Shown piece after piece: positions 1-8,567 of a stretch of 64,000 nucleotides of DNA. Both the position numbers and the translations under genes were made by a program. Position 1 is the first letter of the stretch. Every line of letters begins with the position of its first letter. The stretch comes from Prescottella equi (GTDB taxonomy: Bacteria > Actinomycetota > Actinomycetes > Mycobacteriales > Mycobacteriaceae), in the NCBI RefSeq assembly GCF_002094305.1, contig NZ_LWTX01000001.1:992001-1056000 (forward strand), in the 5' to 3' direction. The notes beneath the pieces are model-generated. The model had not been told where the DNA came from, did not search any database, and saw only the letters and a program-made list of their open reading frames with translations.

Positions 1-2480
1 GAGCAGCCGTCGATCCGGATGCGACAGCGCTGCGCTGGCACGGCGTCGACACGACGTACCGGGAACTGGACGAGCGCTCGTCCCGCATCGCGCGGGCCCT
101 CGTCGAGCGAGGGGTGGGACCGGAGGACTTCGTTCCCGTCGCGATCCCGCGGTCCGCCGATTCGGTGACCGCGACCTGGGCCGTCGCGAAGTCGGGTGCG
201 GCGCCCGTCCCGATCGACCCGAATCTGCCGCCCGGGCGGATCGGCTACATGCTCGACGACTGTGCGGCCGCGGTCGGTCTCGTCGCCTCTGCCCACCACG
301 GGCTCCCGGGCGGACCGGAGTGGCTCCCGCTCGAGGAACTGGAACTGGACCGCTTCTCCCCGTTGCCGATTCGGGACGACGAGCGCACACACCCGGTCCG
401 GGTGTCCGACCCCGCTTATCTGATCTACACGTCCGGGTCCACGGGCGCGCCCAAAGGCGTGGTCGTCACGCACACCGGTCTGCCGTATCTGGCGGCCGCA
501 CAGATCGAACATCAGGGCGTCACGCCGAGATCCCGCGTCATGCACGTGTGTTCGCCCAGTTTCGACGTGTCGGTCCTCGAACTCACGCTCGCGCTCGCCG
601 CCGGAGCCACCCTCGTCGTCGCGCCGCCCGACGTGTACGCCGGCCCCGAACTCGAGCGGTACGCGCGACAGGAACACGTCACGCACCTGCTGGTCACCCC
701 CGCCGTCTGCGGCACCCTGGACCCGGCGGCGCTGCCGGACGTCGAAGTGGTCGAGGTCGGCGGCGAGCTGTTCGGCGCCGAACTGGTCGACGAATGGGCC
801 CCCCGCACCCGCCTGCTCAACGCGTACGGGCCCACCGAGTGCACGGTGTGCGTCACCACCAGCGACACTCTGGCACCCGGCGAACCCATCACGTTGGGCG
901 GTCCGGTGCCGGGTTCGGCGGTGCGCGCCGTCGTGCTCGACGGCTGGATGCGACCGGTGCCCGACGGCGGCGAAGGCGAGCTCTACCTGTCCGGGCCGTG
1001 CCTCGCGCGCGGCTATCGCGGCCAGTCGGCGCGGACGTCGGAGCGCTTCGTGGCCAACCCCTTCGGCCCGGCAGGGTCGCGCCTGTACCGCACCGGCGAC
1101 CTGGTGCGGCGCGCCGGCTCGTGTGGATTCCAATACGTGGGGCGCACCGACTTCCAGATCAAGATACGGGGACTGCGCATCGAGATCGGGGACGTCGACG
1201 CTGCGCTGACGGCGCACCCCGACGTCGAGTTCGCGGCGTCGCTCGGGCACACGGCGCCCACCGGAGAGACCGTGCTGGTGTCGTACGTGCGCCTCGCAGC
1301 CGACAGTGCCCTGGACGCCGCGGCGCTCAAGAAGCTCGCCGCGGCGTCGTTGCCTGCCTACATGGTGCCGTCGGCGATCACGATCCTCGACGACGTGCCG
1401 CTGAACTCCAACGGCAAACTCGACCGAGGCGCGCTGCCGGATCCGGTGTTCGCGACCGTCGACTACCGGCCGCCGGAGACGGAGACGGAGGCGGCCCTCG
1501 CCGACGTGTTCGCCGACGTCCTCGGTGCCGACCGGGTCGGGGTCGACGACAGCTTCTTCGAATTGGGAGGCAACTCGCTCAGTGCCGTGCGGGTCGTCGC
1601 CGAGGTGCAGTCGAGGCTCGGCCGGGCGCTGCCCATGCAGTGGGTCGTCACCGACCCCACGCCGGCGGCGATCGCCGCCCGGCTGGACGGCAGCGGCGAG
1701 CCCGCGGCGGAGGACATCCTGGTCCGGATGCGGCCGGGAGACGGAACGGAACCTCTGGTGTGTGTGCACCCGGCCATCGGGTCGACATGGTGTTACACGG
1801 GCCTGCTGCCGTATCTGCCGGCCGGCCGGGCCGTATACGGCATCCAGTCGCCCGGCCTGACAGACGGGGCGGATGCGCCGGCGACGATGCACGAGCTGGC
1901 GCGGAAGTACGTCGACCGGCTCCGCGAGGTCCAGCCGCACGGCCCCTACCACCTGGTCGGCTACTCGGTGGGCGGTGCGATCGCACACGCGATGGCGGTG
2001 CGGCTCCGGCGTCTCGGCGAGGAGGTGGGCACCCTCGTCATGCTCGACACCCAGACGGCGGAGTCGGTTCCGCGGTCGGCACCCGCCCCCAGCCTCGGCA
2101 TGCTGTTCGCCGAGTTCGCGGGCGTCGACGAAGCCCCGGTCGACGGCGACCTCACCGCCGAGGAGGCGGCGCGGTTGCTGGCTGAGGGAGACGGACCGTA
2201 CGGGGCGCTCACCGCCGCCGACGTGCGCCGCCTCTACGACGACTACCTGCACACGATCGACCTCGGTGGCGCTTACCGTCCGGAGGTGTTCGACGGCGAT
2301 CTGGTCTACGTGGCAGCCGCCGACGGGACCTCGGCGTCCTCGCAAACACCGTGGGATCCTTACGTTTCCGGGACGGTACGGATCCAATCGGTGTCCTGGA
2401 CCCACAATCGGCTCACCACGCCGGAGGCGCTCGAGGTGATCGGCCCGCTCGTCGGTCGGTGCCTGGACGGGCACGCGTGA
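1..2480 (+). CDS. Nonribosomal peptide synthetase, C-terminal A-PCP-TE part (5' truncated)
   Basis: The reading frame is open from base 3, so the gene starts before the window. The adenylation domain shows the A3 loop YTSGSTGAPKGV near nt 425-460, NAYGPTE near nt 820, LYRTGDLV near nt 1083 and NSNGKLDRGALP near nt 1408. A carrier domain follows with FFELGGNSLSAV; its phosphopantetheine serine codon is at nt 1575. The gene ends in a type I thioesterase with GYSVGG (serine codon at nt 1965). This is therefore a terminal module that activates an amino acid, loads it and releases the peptide by hydrolysis or cyclisation. The substrate pocket begins FDVSVLEL (Asp, Val, then Leu at the third specificity position); I do not assign a substrate. 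Condensation domains and accessory genes would lie upstream, outside the window. Confidence 0.93.
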   Translation, partial: AAVDPDATALRWHGVDTTYRELDERSSRIARALVERGVGPEDFVPVAIPRSADSVTATWAVAKSGAAPVPIDPNLPPGRIGYMLDDCAAAVGLVASAHHGLPGGPEWLPLEELELDRFSPLPIRDDERTHPVRVSDPAYLIYTSGSTGAPKGVVVTHTGLPYLAAAQIEHQGVTPRSRVMHVCSPSFDVSVLELTLALAAGATLVVAPPDVYAGPELERYARQEHVTHLLVTPAVCGTLDPAALPDVEVVEVGGELFGAELVDEWAPRTRLLNAYGPTECTVCVTTSDTLAPGEPITLGGPVPGSAVRAVVLDGWMRPVPDGGEGELYLSGPCLARGYRGQSARTSERFVANPFGPAGSRLYRTGDLVRRAGSCGFQYVGRTDFQIKIRGLRIEIGDVDAALTAHPDVEFAASLGHTAPTGETVLVSYVRLAADSALDAAALKKLAAASLPAYMVPSAITILDDVPLNSNGKLDRGALPDPVFATVDYRPPETETEAALADVFADVLGADRVGVDDSFFELGGNSLSAVRVVAEVQSRLGRALPMQWVVTDPTPAAIAARLDGSGEPAAEDILVRMRPGDGTEPLVCVHPAIGSTWCYTGLLPYLPAGRAVYGIQSPGLTDGADAPATMHELARKYVDRLREVQPHGPYHLVGYSVGGAIAHAMAVRLRRLGEEVGTLVMLDTQTAESVPRSAPAPSLGMLFAEFAGVDEAPVDGDLTAEEAARLLAEGDGPYGALTAADVRRLYDDYLHTIDLGGAYRPEVFDGDLVYVAAADGTSASSQTPWDPYVSGTVRIQSVSWTHNRLTTPEALEVIGPLVGRCLDGHA

Positions 2481-2585
2481 TGATCTTGCGGCGGGCGCCG
2501 ATCCGGTGCTTTCATGGTGGGCAGCGTCGCGTGTCGATGGCGGACTGCGTCAGGCATGGAGGCGTCGAATCTCGAGGGGTCTTCC

Positions 2586-2969
2586 ATGACGATCTCGTTC
2601 AACCACACCATCGTGTTCTCGCGGGACAGAGCCGTGTCCGCGCACTTCTTCACCGAGCTGTTCGGTCTTCCCGACCCCGTGGCGGCCGGTCCGTTCCTGG
2701 CGGTAGCTCTCGACAACGGGGTTACGCTCGACTTCGCGACGTCGCCGGTCGACGTGCTTGCGCAGCATTACGCATTCCTCGTCTCGGAAGCGGATTTCGA
2801 CAGCATCTACGGCCGGATCCGTGCGCGGGGAATGGAGCACTGGGCCGATCCGCGCAAGACACGACCCGGCGAGATCAACCACAACGACGGCGGCCGCGGC
2901 GTCTACTTCCACGACCCGGACGGCCACAATCTCGAGATCATCACCCGGCCTTACGGTTCCGGAGGATGA
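2586..2969 (+). CDS. VOC/glyoxalase-superfamily protein
   Basis: This 127-residue protein has the paired beta-alpha-beta-beta-beta pattern of vicinal-oxygen-chelate proteins: an N-terminal FNHTIVFSRDRAVSAHFFTE segment and a C-terminal GRGVYFHDPDGHNLEIITR segment typical of the family's second metal-ligand strand. The ATG at 2586 is preceded by GAGG at a normal distance and begins right before the conserved domain; frames starting upstream lack such a site. It lies about 100 nt after the NRPS gene on the same strand. It could be a small lyase, a dioxygenase-like enzyme or an antibiotic-binding protein; the sequence does not decide. Confidence 0.85.
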   Translation: MTISFNHTIVFSRDRAVSAHFFTELFGLPDPVAAGPFLAVALDNGVTLDFATSPVDVLAQHYAFLVSEADFDSIYGRIRARGMEHWADPRKTRPGEINHNDGGRGVYFHDPDGHNLEIITRPYGSGG

Positions 2970-3030
2970 CAACACGCCGGGCGACGCCGGGACAGTCGGC
3001 CGGTCGGCGCTCGGTCGGGGCGATACGGCG

Positions 3031-3777
3031 ATGACGATGCAGCACTGCGAGTTCCGGTTCTACGGGGAGCTGAACGACTTCCTGCGACCACCGGCGCGCC
3101 GGCGAACCGTTCCCGACGTGTTCGCCGGAACACCGTCGGTCAAGGACCGGATCGAATCGCTGGGCATTCCCCACACCGAGGTAGATCTGATCGTCGTGGA
3201 CGGTGTACCGGTCGGCTTCGACCGGCTGCTGACCGGCGGCGAACGGGTCGCCGTGTACCCGCCGTTCCAGTCCCTGGACCTGGGCGACATCGCGCCACTG
3301 CGCCCGCCGCTGGGGGAGCCGCGGTTCGTGCTCGACGTGCACCTCGGTCGCCTCGCCCGCTATCTGCGCCTGCTCGGGTTCGACAGCGTGTACTCGAACG
3401 ATCGCTCGGACGACGAATTGCTCGCAGTGTCCCGCGGCCAGGACCGCGTGCTGCTCACCAGGGACGTCGGACTGCTCGAACGTGCCGCGCTCGTCTACGG
3501 AGGCTTTCTGCACGAGACGGACTCGCGGCTGCAACTGCGGGAGGTCCTCGATCGGTTCCGGCTGCACTCGCGTATCGCGCCGCTCACTCGGTGTGCGCGC
3601 TGCAACGGGCTCATCGCGCCGTCGACGCCCGCCATGGCCCGCGGCCGGGTGCCCGGAGGTGTGCTGCGCGAGCAGCGCCGGTTCAGCCGGTGTGGGGACT
3701 GCGGCCAGGTGTACTGGCCGGGTGGCCATCTGGCGCGGCTGCGGGCCCGGTTGGCGGAGATCGGAGTGTGGTTCTGA
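3031..3777 (+). CDS. Mut7-C RNase-domain protein with N-terminal ubiquitin-like domain
   Basis: The 248-residue product begins with a beta-grasp segment (FRFYGELNDFLRPPARR to VAVYPPFQSLD, about residues 1-90) matching the Mut7-C ubiquitin-like domain. It continues into a Mut7-C PIN-like domain: FVLDVHLGRLARYLRLLGFD, then LLTRDVGLL with acidic residues that would bind metal. Two CxxC pairs (CARC and CGDC) near the C terminus form a zinc ribbon. The family is predicted to have RNase activity; the substrate is unknown. ATG 3031 and ATG 3037 are both possible starts. The stop codon lies inside a hairpin shared with the convergent lipase gene. Confidence 0.82.
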   Translation: MTMQHCEFRFYGELNDFLRPPARRRTVPDVFAGTPSVKDRIESLGIPHTEVDLIVVDGVPVGFDRLLTGGERVAVYPPFQSLDLGDIAPLRPPLGEPRFVLDVHLGRLARYLRLLGFDSVYSNDRSDDELLAVSRGQDRVLLTRDVGLLERAALVYGGFLHETDSRLQLREVLDRFRLHSRIAPLTRCARCNGLIAPSTPAMARGRVPGGVLREQRRFSRCGDCGQVYWPGGHLARLRARLAEIGVWF

Positions 3778-3811
3778 CCTGTTCACACCCAGATCACCGC
3801 GTGAACAGGTC
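3776..3811. terminator. Hairpin across two convergent stop codons
   Basis: GACCTGTTCAC (3776-3786) is perfectly complementary to GTGAACAGGTC (3801-3811) with a 14-nt loop. It spans the stop codons of the Mut7-C gene and the convergent lipase gene, so it could end transcription from both sides. There is no T-tract, which is usual in actinomycetes. Termination is inferred from position and structure. Confidence 0.5.
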
Positions 3812-4933
3812 ACGCACGAACGCGGTCGTCTCGGGCAGAGAGGCGCGCATGGTCTCGAGGTGGCCGGTCGGGTAGGTCCGGAACGTCACCGGCTGCCGAT
3901 TGGCGGCGAGCTCCGCGGCCAGCTTCAGCACGAGCGGTGCGGGCACGATGTCGTCGGTCAGTCCCTGTCCCAGGAACACCGGCCTGTCGTACCCGGTAGT
4001 GGGGACCTCGAGCATGTCGCGGACCGCGGCGAGCAGCGCAGGATCGTCTAGCGGACGCGACACGAGGCTGCCGATCGAGACGCCCGCCAGCTTAGGGGCC
4101 ATCGTCTCGTAGCACTCGGTCTCGGCGGCCGCGAGGGCATCGCGGCCGACCGGCGTGAGGAACCGATCGACGTCGATGTCCGGCCGGGCCGCCCGCAGCC
4201 CGGCGAGAATGTACGACACGAACACCGTGCTGCCCTCGAGCGGGAGCCGGGGAAATCCCGGCGTGACGAGCGTCGTCAGGTTCTCGAGATTCGACGGAGC
4301 GCCGGTCGCGACGGCCCCCCGGAAGTCGAGCTCCGGTGCACGACCCGTTGCACGCGCCGCGGTGAACAGCGCGGCCTGGCCGCCCTGGGACTGTCCGAGC
4401 ACGATCCACCGCGGAGACAGGGCGGGTTCTACCGCCCGCGCCGCCCGCACCATGTCGATCACGCTGTTCGCTTCGGTGGGCCCGTCGAGGTACGGGTGCA
4501 GGCCGGGCGTTCCGAGACCGACGTAGTCGGTGGCGACGACCGCGTAACCCTGCGAAAGCCAGTGCGCGAGATACGGTCCACCGATCTTCCCGGTGACGGT
4601 GGGGGAGCACCGGTCGGCGATCCCCACGGTTCCGTGCGCCCACGAGACGACCGGCCAGCCGCCGGGCGGCGGCTCTCCGGGAGGGAGGAAGACGGCACCG
4701 GTGCTGGTCGCCGATCGGCCCAGCGGTCCGGTGGTGGTGTAGGTGACCTTGGTGCCGGTGACCGCCCCCGGGATCCACGACGATGCCGGGAGCATTTCCA
4801 CCGCCGTGACGGCCCCCGGCGTCGACGCGACGTCCGGAGTTTGCGCCTGCGCCGGGGGAGAACCCGCTAGCACGACGGCTGCCGCCGTGGTCACCATCGC
4901 AACCGCGGCCCGGTGGGCGAACGCTCCGGTCAT
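3794..4933 (-). CDS. Secreted lipase/esterase (alpha/beta hydrolase, LIP family)
   Basis: The 379-residue protein starts MTGAFAHRAAV and has a hydrophobic signal peptide ending near AGSPPAQAQ. The catalytic serine is in GQSQGG (GxSxG), preceded by WAHGTVG and followed near the C terminus by GLTDDIVP and GHLETM, which supply the likely Asp and His. This matches secretory lipases that hydrolyse acylglycerols outside the cell. The ATG at 4933 has GAGGTGA 6 nt upstream and fits the signal peptide; an upstream ATG at 4990 has neither. M. tuberculosis has a lipase-like protein, Rv1592c, in this same neighbourhood (from memory), so it could be the positional counterpart. Confidence 0.85.
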   Translation of the reverse strand: MTGAFAHRAAVAMVTTAAAVVLAGSPPAQAQTPDVASTPGAVTAVEMLPASSWIPGAVTGTKVTYTTTGPLGRSATSTGAVFLPPGEPPPGGWPVVSWAHGTVGIADRCSPTVTGKIGGPYLAHWLSQGYAVVATDYVGLGTPGLHPYLDGPTEANSVIDMVRAARAVEPALSPRWIVLGQSQGGQAALFTAARATGRAPELDFRGAVATGAPSNLENLTTLVTPGFPRLPLEGSTVFVSYILAGLRAARPDIDVDRFLTPVGRDALAAAETECYETMAPKLAGVSIGSLVSRPLDDPALLAAVRDMLEVPTTGYDRPVFLGQGLTDDIVPAPLVLKLAAELAANRQPVTFRTYPTGHLETMRASLPETTAFVRDLFTR

Positions 4934-5077
4934 CGCGTCACCTCGCAGACGTCGCCGGGACGATGCTCTGTTGTGCGCTACACCACCCATTCTGCTGGCT
5001 GGGACGCGATCTTCGCTCGGGATTCGCCGGCGCTACCATCGAAAGCTCTGGGCGCAGTTTCGTTTCGGGGGGTGTTC

Positions 5078-5413
5078 ATGGGGCCTGGCGAGTATCCGGG
5101 TGTGTATTCGGGTGAGATGACGACGCCGCCGACGTGGCTCGTGCTGTTGGCGATGGTGCCCCTCCTCGCGATGGTGGTACTGCTCGGGTGGTTCGGGTGG
5201 CACGAATGGCGCACGCGGAGTCGCACCCGAACGTCCCCGGTGCATGCCGCGGCGTGGGCGATGGACGACGAAGAACTCGGGCGCGCCATCCAGGCACTGA
5301 CCGACCGCGAACGTGAACTGCTCGCGGTGGGGGACGTCGACACCGCTCGGGCGGTCGCCGTCGATCGCGACATCTGCGTTGCCGTCAGCGAACGTCGCGC
5401 GGACGCTCACTGA
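5078..5413 (+). CDS. Small single-pass membrane protein, unknown function
   Basis: This 111-residue product has one strong membrane segment (WLVLLAMVPLLAMVVLLGWFG, about residues 18-38), a basic stretch (EWRTRSRTRT) that should keep the C-terminal half in the cytoplasm, and a soluble helical tail (DDEELGRAIQALTDRERELLAVGDVDTARAVAVD) with charged heptad-like spacing. A purine-rich run (GGGG) precedes the ATG at 5078; ATG 5117 is an alternative start. It is divergent from the lipase gene. I do not recognise a family. Confidence 0.6.
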   Translation: MGPGEYPGVYSGEMTTPPTWLVLLAMVPLLAMVVLLGWFGWHEWRTRSRTRTSPVHAAAWAMDDEELGRAIQALTDRERELLAVGDVDTARAVAVDRDICVAVSERRADAH

Positions 5414-5576
5414 CTGGCGCGTTTGCCGATTCGCCCCGAAGCCGTAGCGTTGCTGTGGTTTCCGTCTCGAGTCCTGTCGAAGCGGCGCCGCGGCGGACTA
5501 TTCTGTGGGCGGACCCGGCGAGCGAGTTCGAACCGTAGCTCCGTGCCAGCCCTCCACCATGGACGGTGAGTATGCG

Positions 5577-5882
5577 ATGCCGTATCGGAATCCTCCTCGT
5601 ACCGAAGTTCCTCCCGAGTTCCGCGGACCGGACTTTCTGACCGCCGATCTGCCGCCCTCTGCTCGTCCCGGGCACCCGCCGGCGGATTCCGACACCTCTG
5701 CTCGCCGCGCACGCGCCGGAGCGGTCCGTCTGGTCGACGCCGTCGTCGTCGCGTCGGGGGTGTTTCCCGGCGGGCTGACGTGGTGGTGCTCGCGGTCGAC
5801 GACCGACGGGTTGGTGGTCGGCGGATTCACGGCAGTGTGTACCGCGATCGCCGCGTTCGCGATCGGCCGCCCCACCGACTAG
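5577..5882 (+). CDS. Small hypothetical membrane protein
   Basis: About 101 residues: a proline-rich soluble N terminus (MPYRNPPRTEVPPEFRGP) followed by two hydrophobic segments (VRLVDAVVVASGVFPGGLTWW and LVVGGFTAVCTAIAAFAIG). ATG 5577 has GGTGAG upstream; ATG 5559 is an alternative. The gene runs convergently toward the BioQ-like regulator and stops 31 nt before its end. The function is unknown. Coding potential is supported mainly by the two membrane segments and a clean start. Confidence 0.5.
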   Translation: MPYRNPPRTEVPPEFRGPDFLTADLPPSARPGHPPADSDTSARRARAGAVRLVDAVVVASGVFPGGLTWWCSRSTTDGLVVGGFTAVCTAIAAFAIGRPTD

Positions 5883-5913
5883 CCGCCGACGGCAGAGGCA
5901 CCCGACGGATTTC

Positions 5914-6609
5914 TCAGCGGGCGGCCGGGGAACCGGTCGCCAACCGGGCGCGCACGCCGTCGATGAACAGGGCCAGTCCGAAGTCGAACCGGACCTGCGG
6001 GTCGCCGTCGAGCAAGTCGTCGTCGGAACCGACGTCGGCGGCCGTTTCGGTGTCGGGTGATGCGGGCGCCCGAGTGAGGGCGCCGACCGCCTCCATCTGG
6101 GCCCGGGACTGCTCGTCGACGGTGTGCCCGAGGACGAAGTAGAGCAGCGTGTACGCGGCCAGCTCGGCATACGGTCGGGGGAGACCGGCGCGCACGCCCG
6201 CGCCCACGAAACTCTCCCGGGCCAGGGTCGACGTCATCCGCGACGCGTACGTCGCCGCGACCAGTTCGGCCCCGTCGCGGTGCGCCAGCAGCGCCGTGCG
6301 CAGACGATGAGCGAGCTCGGCGATCCCGTCGTCCCACCGCTCCGACGACACCGGGGCGTCGACGCCCTCGAGAATTCGGTCGGCCATAGCACCGAGCAGG
6401 GTCTGCTTGTTCGGGAAATGCCAGTACAGCGCGCCCGGCTGGACGCCCAGCGAGGTCGCGAGCCGGCGCATCGTGAGATCGGCGAGACCGTACTCGTCGA
6501 GGATCGCCATCGCGCCGTCGAGGACGTCGCCGCGTCGCAGCTGCACTGCCTCACTCCTCCGCATCGGGTCGGGCCGCGGGTTGTCGCGTTCGGCCTGTTC
6601 CTTTGACAC
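5914..6609 (-). CDS. bioQ: TetR-family regulator, BioQ-like repressor of biotin genes
   Basis: The 231-residue protein has a TetR helix-turn-helix (LTMRRLATSLGVQPGALYWHF, about residues 45-65) and a C-terminal domain of the tetracycline-repressor type. It is divergent from bioB, and the gap holds two TGAAC-N3-GTTCA-like palindromes. BioQ, a TetR protein, represses biotin genes in corynebacteria and mycobacteria through TGAAC-N3 half-site palindromes, so family, location and site agree. The GTG at 6609 has GGTGGA upstream; ATG 6564 is a shorter alternative. The BioQ name is an inference from context. Confidence 0.78.
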   Translation of the reverse strand: MSKEQAERDNPRPDPMRRSEAVQLRRGDVLDGAMAILDEYGLADLTMRRLATSLGVQPGALYWHFPNKQTLLGAMADRILEGVDAPVSSERWDDGIAELAHRLRTALLAHRDGAELVAATYASRMTSTLARESFVGAGVRAGLPRPYAELAAYTLLYFVLGHTVDEQSRAQMEAVGALTRAPASPDTETAADVGSDDDLLDGDPQVRFDFGLALFIDGVRARLATGSPAAR

Positions 6610-6630
6610 TAATCCACCACGGCTCTAACG

Positions 6631-6659
6631 TGAACGCCGTTCAACTTGTACGGTGTTCA
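6631..6659. promoter_or_regulatory. Tandem BioQ-type operators between bioQ and bioB
   Basis: TGAACGCCGTTCA (6631-6643) is a perfect palindrome of the BioQ half-site. A second copy with one mismatch, TGTACGGTGTTCA (6647-6659), follows with its centre 16 bp away. Both lie in the bioQ-bioB gap, 21 bp from the bioQ start and 75-100 bp before the bioB start, so one repressor could control both directions. Confidence 0.75.
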
Positions 6660-6733
6660 AGTCCGACATCGATACAGCTGCTGTAGTCGTCAGGTCCCGG
6701 GTGTCGGGACTGTTCGCACCCGAGGAGTTTGCA

Positions 6734-7753
6734 GTGACCAGCGCCCCCGACGTTCTCGATCTCGACATTCTCGCGGCCGCCCGTGAACAGGTACTCGAGC
6801 GTGGTGAAGCGCTGAATCAGGAACAGGTGCTCGAGGTGCTGCGCCTCGGCGACGACCGCCTCGAAGAACTGCTCGCCCTCGCGCACGACGTGCGCATGAA
6901 GTGGTGCGGACCCGAGGTGGAGGTCGAGGGCATCATCAGCCTCAAGACCGGTGGTTGCCCCGAGGACTGCCACTTCTGCTCGCAGTCCGGCCTCTTCCAG
7001 TCGCCCGTCCGCGCCGCGTGGCTCGACATCCCGAGTCTGGTCGAGGCGGCGAAGCAGACCGCCAAGACCGGTGCCACCGAGTTCTGCATCGTCGCCGCCG
7101 TCCGAGGTCCGGACGAAAAGCTGCTCGCCCAGGTCGCGGCGGGGATCGAGGCGATCCGCAATGAGGTCGACATCCAGATCGCCTGCTCGCTCGGCATGCT
7201 CACGCAGGAGCAGGTGAACCAGCTTGCGGCGATGGGTGTGCATCGCTACAACCACAACCTCGAGACGGCCGAGTCGTACTTCCCCAACGTGGTCACCACC
7301 CACACGTGGGAGGAGCGGTGGGACACGCTGCGCATGGTCCGCGAGGCGGGCATGGAGGTGTGCTGCGGCGGCATCCTCGGCATGGGGGAGAGCGTCGAGC
7401 AGCGGGCCGAATTCGCTGCGAACCTCGCCGCGCTCGAGCCCGACGAGGTCCCGCTGAACTTCTTCAACCCGCGCCCGGGCACCCCGTTCGGTGACCTCGA
7501 CGTGCTGCCCGCTGGCGAGGCCCTCAAGTCGGTGGCCGCTTTCCGGCTCGCACTTCCCCGCACGATCCTGCGATTCGCCGGCGGCCGCGAGATCACCCTC
7601 GGCGACCTCGGCGCCAAGCAGGGCATGCTCGGCGGAATCAACGCGGTCATCGTCGGCAACTACCTGACGACCCTCGGACGTCCCGCCGAGAGCGACCTCG
7701 ATCTACTGGTGGATCTCGAGATGCCCATCAAGGCGCTCAATGCCACCCTCTGA
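6734..7753 (+). CDS. bioB: Biotin synthase
   Basis: BioB is a radical-SAM enzyme that inserts sulfur into dethiobiotin in the last step of biotin synthesis. The CxxxCxxC motif is in [12 protein letters not shown]. Other conserved segments are [32 protein letters not shown] and [11 protein letters not shown]. At 339 residues it is of normal length. The GTG at 6734 has GAGGAG 6 nt upstream; upstream in-frame starts would read through the operators. The gene ends 14 nt inside bsaP, so the two are probably translationally coupled. dethiobiotin-pathway genes (bioA, bioF, bioD) are not in the window. Confidence 0.97.
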   Translation: MTSAPDVLDLDILAAAREQVLERGEALNQEQVLEVLRLGDDRLEELLALAHDVRMKWCGPEVEVEGIISLKTGGCPEDCHFCSQSGLFQSPVRAAWLDIPSLVEAAKQTAKTGATEFCIVAAVRGPDEKLLAQVAAGIEAIRNEVDIQIACSLGMLTQEQVNQLAAMGVHRYNHNLETAESYFPNVVTTHTWEERWDTLRMVREAGMEVCCGGILGMGESVEQRAEFAANLAALEPDEVPLNFFNPRPGTPFGDLDVLPAGEALKSVAAFRLALPRTILRFAGGREITLGDLGAKQGMLGGINAVIVGNYLTTLGRPAESDLDLLVDLEMPIKALNATL

Positions 7754-7985
7754 CGCCGCGGCGGAGATCGTGCCCGCGGGCGAGCGCTACAACCCGTTCA
7801 CAGGGCGCCGGGTCGTCCCGGGCGTCGACGACGCCACGCCCACCGCGGCGCAACTCGGCCTCGAGCCGCCACGGTTCTGCGAGCAGTGCGGTCGACGCAT
7901 GATCGTCCAGGTCAGCCCCGACGGCTGGTGGGCGAAGTGCTCCCGGCACGGTGTCCTCGACTCGACCCTGCTCGGTCGCAGGTAA
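7740..7985 (+). CDS. bsaP: Biotin synthase auxiliary protein BsaP
   Basis: An 81-residue protein directly after and overlapping bioB. It has [15 protein letters not shown] and a cysteine cluster ([11 protein letters not shown] and WAKCSRHG) suited to an iron-sulfur or zinc site. In mycobacteria the corresponding small gene after bioB (Rv1590) encodes BsaP, shown to be needed for BioB to convert dethiobiotin to biotin, apparently by supporting its auxiliary cluster. Position, size and cysteines agree; the activity here is inferred. Confidence 0.85.
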   Translation: MPPSDAAAEIVPAGERYNPFTGRRVVPGVDDATPTAAQLGLEPPRFCEQCGRRMIVQVSPDGWWAKCSRHGVLDSTLLGRR

Positions 7986-7996
7986 CGTCCCGTGGT

Positions 7997-8560
7997 GTGA
8001 CTCCATCCCGACACCGCCGATCGCGAGCCTTGGTGAGGATCGTCGTCGTGTCGGCGCTGCTCGGTGTGCCGGCCGGGATGATCTGGGCGCTGCTCGCACC
8101 GGCGGTGCACATGCTCGTCGTCGCCGAGGACCGCGGGGTCGTGCTCACCACCGAGAATCTGCACCGGTTCGATGCCCTCGCGATCTTCGTCGGCACCACG
8201 ATCGTCGTGGGGGTGCTGTCGGCGGTCGTGGTGTGGGGCATGCGGCGCTCCCGTGGGCCGGGAGCGATGGCCGCTCTGGTTTGCGGTTCCGTGGCGGGTT
8301 CGGGTGTGGCTGCACTGGTAGGGATGGGCGTTGCGCGACTGCGTTACCCGGAGGTCACCGCACCCGCCGTGGACTCGGTGATCGCGGCGGCCCCCGGCGT
8401 GTCGACGCCGTTGGTGCTCATCGTCCAGCCACTCGCGGCGGCGCTGGTCTATCTGCTGTTCGTATCACTCAGCCCCGACGACGACCTCGGTGCCGGGGGC
8501 ACGGCGGAGACATCCGCGCCGACCGATCCCGAATGGGCGGACGTGGCCGAGAGCCCGTAG
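7997..8560 (+). CDS. Four-helix membrane protein downstream of bioB (DUF2567-like)
   Basis: About 187 residues with four hydrophobic segments: IVVVSALLGVPAGMIWALLA, FVGTTIVVGVLSAVVVWGM, AALVCGSVAGSGVAALVGM and LVLIVQPLAAALVYLLFVS. The tail is acidic and threonine/serine-rich. It starts 11 nt after bsaP with GTG 7997 (GTG 8033 is possible). The same position after bioB-bsaP holds a DUF2567 membrane protein in mycobacteria (Rv1591, from memory), so it is a conserved neighbour of the biotin genes. A transport or assembly role is speculation. Confidence 0.7.
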   Translation: MTPSRHRRSRALVRIVVVSALLGVPAGMIWALLAPAVHMLVVAEDRGVVLTTENLHRFDALAIFVGTTIVVGVLSAVVVWGMRRSRGPGAMAALVCGSVAGSGVAALVGMGVARLRYPEVTAPAVDSVIAAAPGVSTPLVLIVQPLAAALVYLLFVSLSPDDDLGAGGTAETSAPTDPEWADVAESP

Positions 8561-8567
8561 GGGTGCG

